In this document: piece after piece, positions 42,107 to 44,686 of the stretch
Numbering within the stretch: the stretch's first letter is position 1
How the letters are laid out: the number at the start of each line of letters is the position of its first letter
Source of the DNA: Thalassospira sp. MCCC 1A01428
Lineage (GTDB): Bacteria > Pseudomonadota > Alphaproteobacteria > Rhodospirillales > Thalassospiraceae
Direction: 5' to 3'
Length of the DNA: 44,686 nt
Assembly (NCBI RefSeq): GCF_002115825.1
Contig: NZ_JFJZ01000040.1
Location: forward strand, 1 to 44,686
Notes under the pieces: model-generated
Database searches by the model: none
What the model saw: the letters and a program-made list of their open reading frames with translations, nothing else
What the model was told of the DNA's origin: nothing
Position numbers and translations under genes: made by a program

Positions 42107-42547
42107 TTAACTTCCTAACATTTCAATCTCGCTAAGTGAAATGTCAAAGGCCGCCAGGCCTTCTTCGATGTAATCACCCAGCAAAGGAATTCCGGTTAAA
42201 TATTCAGCGGTGTGGTTGGTATGGCCATCTTCGGCTTCGCTCAGCGCTTCCTGCCACTGGTCGGCATCAAAACTGCCTCGCCCGATCCAGACCAGAGCAA
42301 CAAGATGGCATTGCTCGTCCCAATTCAAATCATTAATCGCGTCAACCAGTTCGCTGTGGGTCGCATCGTCGCCATAGGCTTCCAAAACCTCACGAAACTG
42401 GTCGTCTGAGCCGTTTGATCCATAATCAGGCTCAACAACGTCTTCCTGCACATCAAAGGCACGCGCCTTTAACAGGATAAAGGCAACCTTTTCCAGATCA
42501 ATCGCTGGAAAATCCTCTGCTTCTGCATCATCGAGAACGTCCGACAT
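42107..42547 (-). CDS. DUF3775 domain protein
   Basis: A 146-aa acidic protein, mostly DUF3775: AIDLEKVAFILLKARAFDV near the N-terminus, ELVDAINDLNWDEQCHLVAL in the middle, then WIGRGSFDADQWQEAL. The family is alphaproteobacterial and has no known function. GGAGAA lies six bases before ATG 42547, so longer in-frame starts up to 42661 are rejected. No cofactor or membrane segment is evident. It is divergent from the NUDIX gene. Confidence 0.85.
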   Translation of the reverse strand: MSDVLDDAEAEDFPAIDLEKVAFILLKARAFDVQEDVVEPDYGSNGSDDQFREVLEAYGDDATHSELVDAINDLNWDEQCHLVALVWIGRGSFDADQWQEALSEAEDGHTNHTAEYLTGIPLLGDYIEEGLAAFDISLSEIEMLGS

Positions 42548-42878
42548 AAAATTCTCCATTTGCCAACAAAAAATCACGCCATAACGCATCGGCACACGGC
42601 CAAAGCCGGGCCGGGAAACCAATATTTTATGTACATTTACCCGGCCCTGTCGGGGCAACACACATCATCGCCCGCGTCGCGCCATGATCCTGCCAATAGT
42701 TATGGTAACCATCTGTGCCCTGTAACAACGACAATCAGCACTTGTTCCCAAAACAGCACAGGCAATACCACAACAAGGACTGGCAACCACCCGCATCGCA
42801 AAACAACCCGGGATACTGGAAGCATCGGGCCAGCTACGATAAGGTCACAATTATACCGCGCACAACCGGAGAAAAAAA
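42548..42878. other. 331-bp divergent promoter region
   Basis: Separates the DUF3775 and NUDIX genes. CCGGGCCGGG/ACCCGGCCC-like GC-rich blocks near 42608 and 42640 could pair as a hairpin. Open frames here are short, cysteine/threonine-rich and lack ribosome sites. No RNA gene recognised. Confidence 0.45.
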
Positions 42879-43511
42879 TTGGATTATCGTGATGTCGACA
42901 TCATCAATCACCAGCGGGGCTGGGATGGATATTTCAAACTTGACGTTTATGAACTGCGCCACAAACAATTTAACGGCGACCAAAGCCAGATTATAAGGCG
43001 CGAAGTGTTAGAGCGCGACCACGCGGTTGCCGTCCTGCCCTACGACCCGGTGCGTGACGAAGTAGTTTTAATCGAACAATTTCGCCCGGCCACCCTGAGC
43101 GTCCATAAAAACACCCCAGAAATGCCCGCCTGGCTAACCGAAATTGTCGCCGGCATTGTCGAACCCGGCGAAACCCTGCAAGACGTGGCCCGCCGCGAAA
43201 CCATCGAAGAATCCGGCTGTTCGATCATCGGGGATCTCGAAATCATCATTCCGCGCTATTATGCATCGCCGGGGTGCAGCAGCGAAACAGTGCAAATATT
43301 CTACGGGCAGGTTGACAGCGAAAAGGCCGGCGGCCTGCATGGCCTTGACGAAGAAGGCGAAGATATTCGCGTTTTTACCAAATCATCCGACGAATGTTTT
43401 GCCATGTTACGCGACGGTATTTTCTGTAATGCCCCTACCATCATGGCCATACAATGGCTGACGTTAAACCGTGACCGGTTACGCCACGCCGCCAGAACAT
43501 CAATTAAATAA
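42879..43511 (+). CDS. NUDIX ADP-ribose/ADP-sugar pyrophosphatase
   Basis: A 210-aa NudF-type hydrolase. The Nudix box is complete: G-IVEPG-E-TLQDVAR-RETIEE-S-G (about 89-111), with the metal-binding REtiEE. The ADP-ribose subfamily proline/aspartate-rich segment AVAVLPYDPVRDEVVLIEQF and YYASPGCSSETVQIFYG follow the family. It cleaves ADP-ribose to AMP and ribose-5-phosphate. Start is TTG at 42879, supported by GGAG eight bases upstream; there is no in-frame ATG nearby. It precedes cysK by 131 bp. Confidence 0.93.
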   Translation: MDYRDVDIINHQRGWDGYFKLDVYELRHKQFNGDQSQIIRREVLERDHAVAVLPYDPVRDEVVLIEQFRPATLSVHKNTPEMPAWLTEIVAGIVEPGETLQDVARRETIEESGCSIIGDLEIIIPRYYASPGCSSETVQIFYGQVDSEKAGGLHGLDEEGEDIRVFTKSSDECFAMLRDGIFCNAPTIMAIQWLTLNRDRLRHAARTSIK

Positions 43512-43584
43512 CACAAATTTTGTGCGTATATTTTATTTGACACAAAATTTACGTGGTAATTTTAAAACTGACTTGACTTTTGTG
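43512..43584. promoter_or_regulatory. CACAAA/TTTGTG boxes upstream of cysK
   Basis: CACAAA-T-TTTGTG is a perfect dyad at 43512-43524, directly after the NUDIX stop. Further half-sites occur at 43541 (CACAAA) and 43579 (TTTGTG). TTGACA lies at 43537-43542 and TTGACT at 43573-43578; one of them is probably the -35 box. The region is far more AT-rich than the genes around it. A regulator of cysteine or redox metabolism may bind here; which one is unknown. Confidence 0.5.
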
Positions 43585-43642
43585 TATAAAAGGACCAATC
43601 AACAGGCATATATTTTGTAATCTGATAATTCTGGAGTCTGTC

Positions 43643-44641
43643 ATGGACATTCGCAATGGCACCATCGAGGCCATTGGCCGCACCCCGCTCATCCGCCTGA
43701 AAAAGGTATCGGAACTGACGGGCTGCACCATTTTGGGCAAGGCGGAATACACCAACCCCGGCGGGTCGGTGAAGGACCGTGCCGCCCTTGCCATTATTCG
43801 CGATGCCGAAAAACGCGGCCTGCTACAGCCTGGCGGCGTCATCGTCGAAGGCACGGCCGGCAATACCGGCATTGGCCTGGCAACGGTTGGCAATGCGCTG
43901 GGCTATCGCACGGTTATTGTCATTCCCGAAACCCAAAGCCAGGAAAAGAAAGACCTGCTGCGTCTGTTAGGGGCCGATCTTCGCGAAGTTCCGGCTGTGC
44001 CGTACCGCGACGAAAACAACTATGTCCATGTGTCGCGCCGCCTGGCCGAAGAATTGGCAAAAACCGAACAAAATGGCGCGATTTGGGCCAACCAGTTTGA
44101 CAATGTCGCCAACCGTCAGGGCCATTTTGACACCACCGGCCCGGAAATCTGGGAACAAACCGACGGCAAAGTTGATGGCTTCATTGCTGCCGTTGGCACC
44201 GGTGGCACCCTTGCTGGCACGGCCATGGCGCTGCACGAACGCAACAAAAACATTCAAATCGGCCTTGCCGACCCGATGGGTGCCGCCCTGTTTAGCCATT
44301 ACAAACATGGCGAGTTGAAATCCGAAGGTGGATCAATTTCGGAAGGGATTGGCCAGGGACGCATTACCGCCAATCTCGAAGGACTCGACATTGACCACCC
44401 CTTCCAGATCACCGACGCCGAAATGTTGCCAATCGTGTTTGATCTTTTAAAAGAAGAAGGCCTGTGCATGGGCGGCTCGACTGGCATCAACATTGCCGGT
44501 GCCGTCAAGCTCGCCCGCGAACTGGGGCCGGGCCACACCATCGTCACCATCCTGTGTGACCTCGGCACACGCTATCAAAGCAAGCTGTGGAACCCGACCT
44601 TCCTTAAGGAAAAAGGCCTGCCCTCGCCTGATTGGCTGTAA
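43643..44641 (+). CDS. cysK: cysteine synthase A (O-acetylserine sulfhydrylase)
   Basis: About 332 aa, a fold-type II PLP enzyme. The PLP lysine is in NPGGSVKDRAAL (about residue 44), EGTAGNTGIGLA binds the substrate carboxylate (commonly TSGNTG, here TAGNTG), and GTGGTLAGTA is the phosphate loop. It makes L-cysteine from O-acetyl-L-serine and sulfide. GGAG precedes ATG 43643; in-frame codons back to 43580 run through the promoter. It is longer and more CBS-like than E. coli CysK (PYRDENNYVHVSRRLAEEL insertion), a form common in Alphaproteobacteria. After the stop (44642-44686) nothing is seen. Confidence 0.92.
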   Translation: MDIRNGTIEAIGRTPLIRLKKVSELTGCTILGKAEYTNPGGSVKDRAALAIIRDAEKRGLLQPGGVIVEGTAGNTGIGLATVGNALGYRTVIVIPETQSQEKKDLLRLLGADLREVPAVPYRDENNYVHVSRRLAEELAKTEQNGAIWANQFDNVANRQGHFDTTGPEIWEQTDGKVDGFIAAVGTGGTLAGTAMALHERNKNIQIGLADPMGAALFSHYKHGELKSEGGSISEGIGQGRITANLEGLDIDHPFQITDAEMLPIVFDLLKEEGLCMGGSTGINIAGAVKLARELGPGHTIVTILCDLGTRYQSKLWNPTFLKEKGLPSPDWL

Positions 44642-44686
44642 TCAGCCGCCTTGCCCAAACAAACAAAATGCCCCCGGCAGACAAAC

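Noticed and set aside
41872..42135. 87-codon plus-strand frame in the AT-rich gap
   Set aside because: Overlaps the DUF3775 gene end, lacks a ribosome site and resembles no protein I know. Kept only as a note.
1..44686. Mobile element, prophage, toxin-antitoxin or defence island
   Set aside because: No transposase, integrase, phage, nuclease-plus-sensor or small paired toxin genes were recognised; gene content is ordinary chromosomal metabolism and signalling.

Overview
The window looks like chromosomal DNA of an alphaproteobacterium with moderate GC, most like the Thalassospira/Rhodospirillales group. This is inferred from family content: DUF1127, DUF2336, DUF3775, a TIGR02186-type protein beside a TauE permease, a zinc-ligand-free ribosomal protein L36, and many PAS/GGDEF/EAL proteins. 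It carries no rRNA, recognisable tRNA, CRISPR array, transposase, integrase or phage module. It reads as ordinary chromosome rich in regulators and signalling proteins, without a clear mobile island.

Layout. 1-5.3 kb: a minus-strand catabolic-looking operon (threonine dehydratase-like, group II PLP decarboxylase, PhzF-like), a DUF1127 protein, and a divergent MocR-type regulator; ATTGT/TGTCA repeats lie at the operon and mocR promoters. 5.5-10.8 kb: a small membrane protein, an orphan PaaX-family regulator, a Lon-like protease behind a perfect 13-bp palindrome, and a SPOR-domain protein. 10.8-17.4 kb: a small lipoprotein and a cyclic-di-GMP cluster (stand-alone GGDEF, PAS-EAL, PAS-GAF-GGDEF, DUF2336), ending in a strong hairpin. 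17.6-20.3 kb: a GNAT enzyme and TusA-like sulfur carrier, divergent from a TauE/SafE permease and TIGR02186 protein. 20.5-24.6 kb: a universal stress protein, a TPR/GT41-like protein lacking expected catalytic residues, and an orphan periplasmic binding protein.

24.8-27.0 kb: a TetR regulator, an alpha/beta hydrolase and a YdcZ-type membrane protein; the same GGAAA-N6-TTTCC dyad lies before both tetR and the hydrolase. 27.2-31.1 kb: a large CHASE/PAS hybrid histidine kinase. 31.3-33.0 kb: a lysine dehydrogenase/saccharopine reductase-like enzyme divergent from an Lrp regulator. 33.0-35.2 kb: a membrane class III nucleotide cyclase and rpmJ with its own promoter and terminator. 35.3-39.7 kb: a methyltransferase, a J-domain/TM/SH3 protein and the dipeptidase PepD. 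39.8-42.5 kb: a possible LysR remnant, a PAS-GGDEF protein with an eroded N-terminus, and a DUF3775 protein. 42.9-44.6 kb: a NUDIX ADP-sugar pyrophosphatase and cysteine synthase.

How it fits together: the density of second-messenger proteins (three GGDEF, one EAL, one class III cyclase, a multi-sensor kinase) suggests an environmentally responsive free-living bacterium. Several regulator/target pairs (MocR-operon, TetR-hydrolase, Lrp-lysine enzyme) have visible candidate operators. I found no clear new defence or mobile system. The best leads are the operator architectures, the palindrome before the Lon-like gene, the diverged GT41-like protein and the decayed pieces around 39.8 and 41.7 kb.
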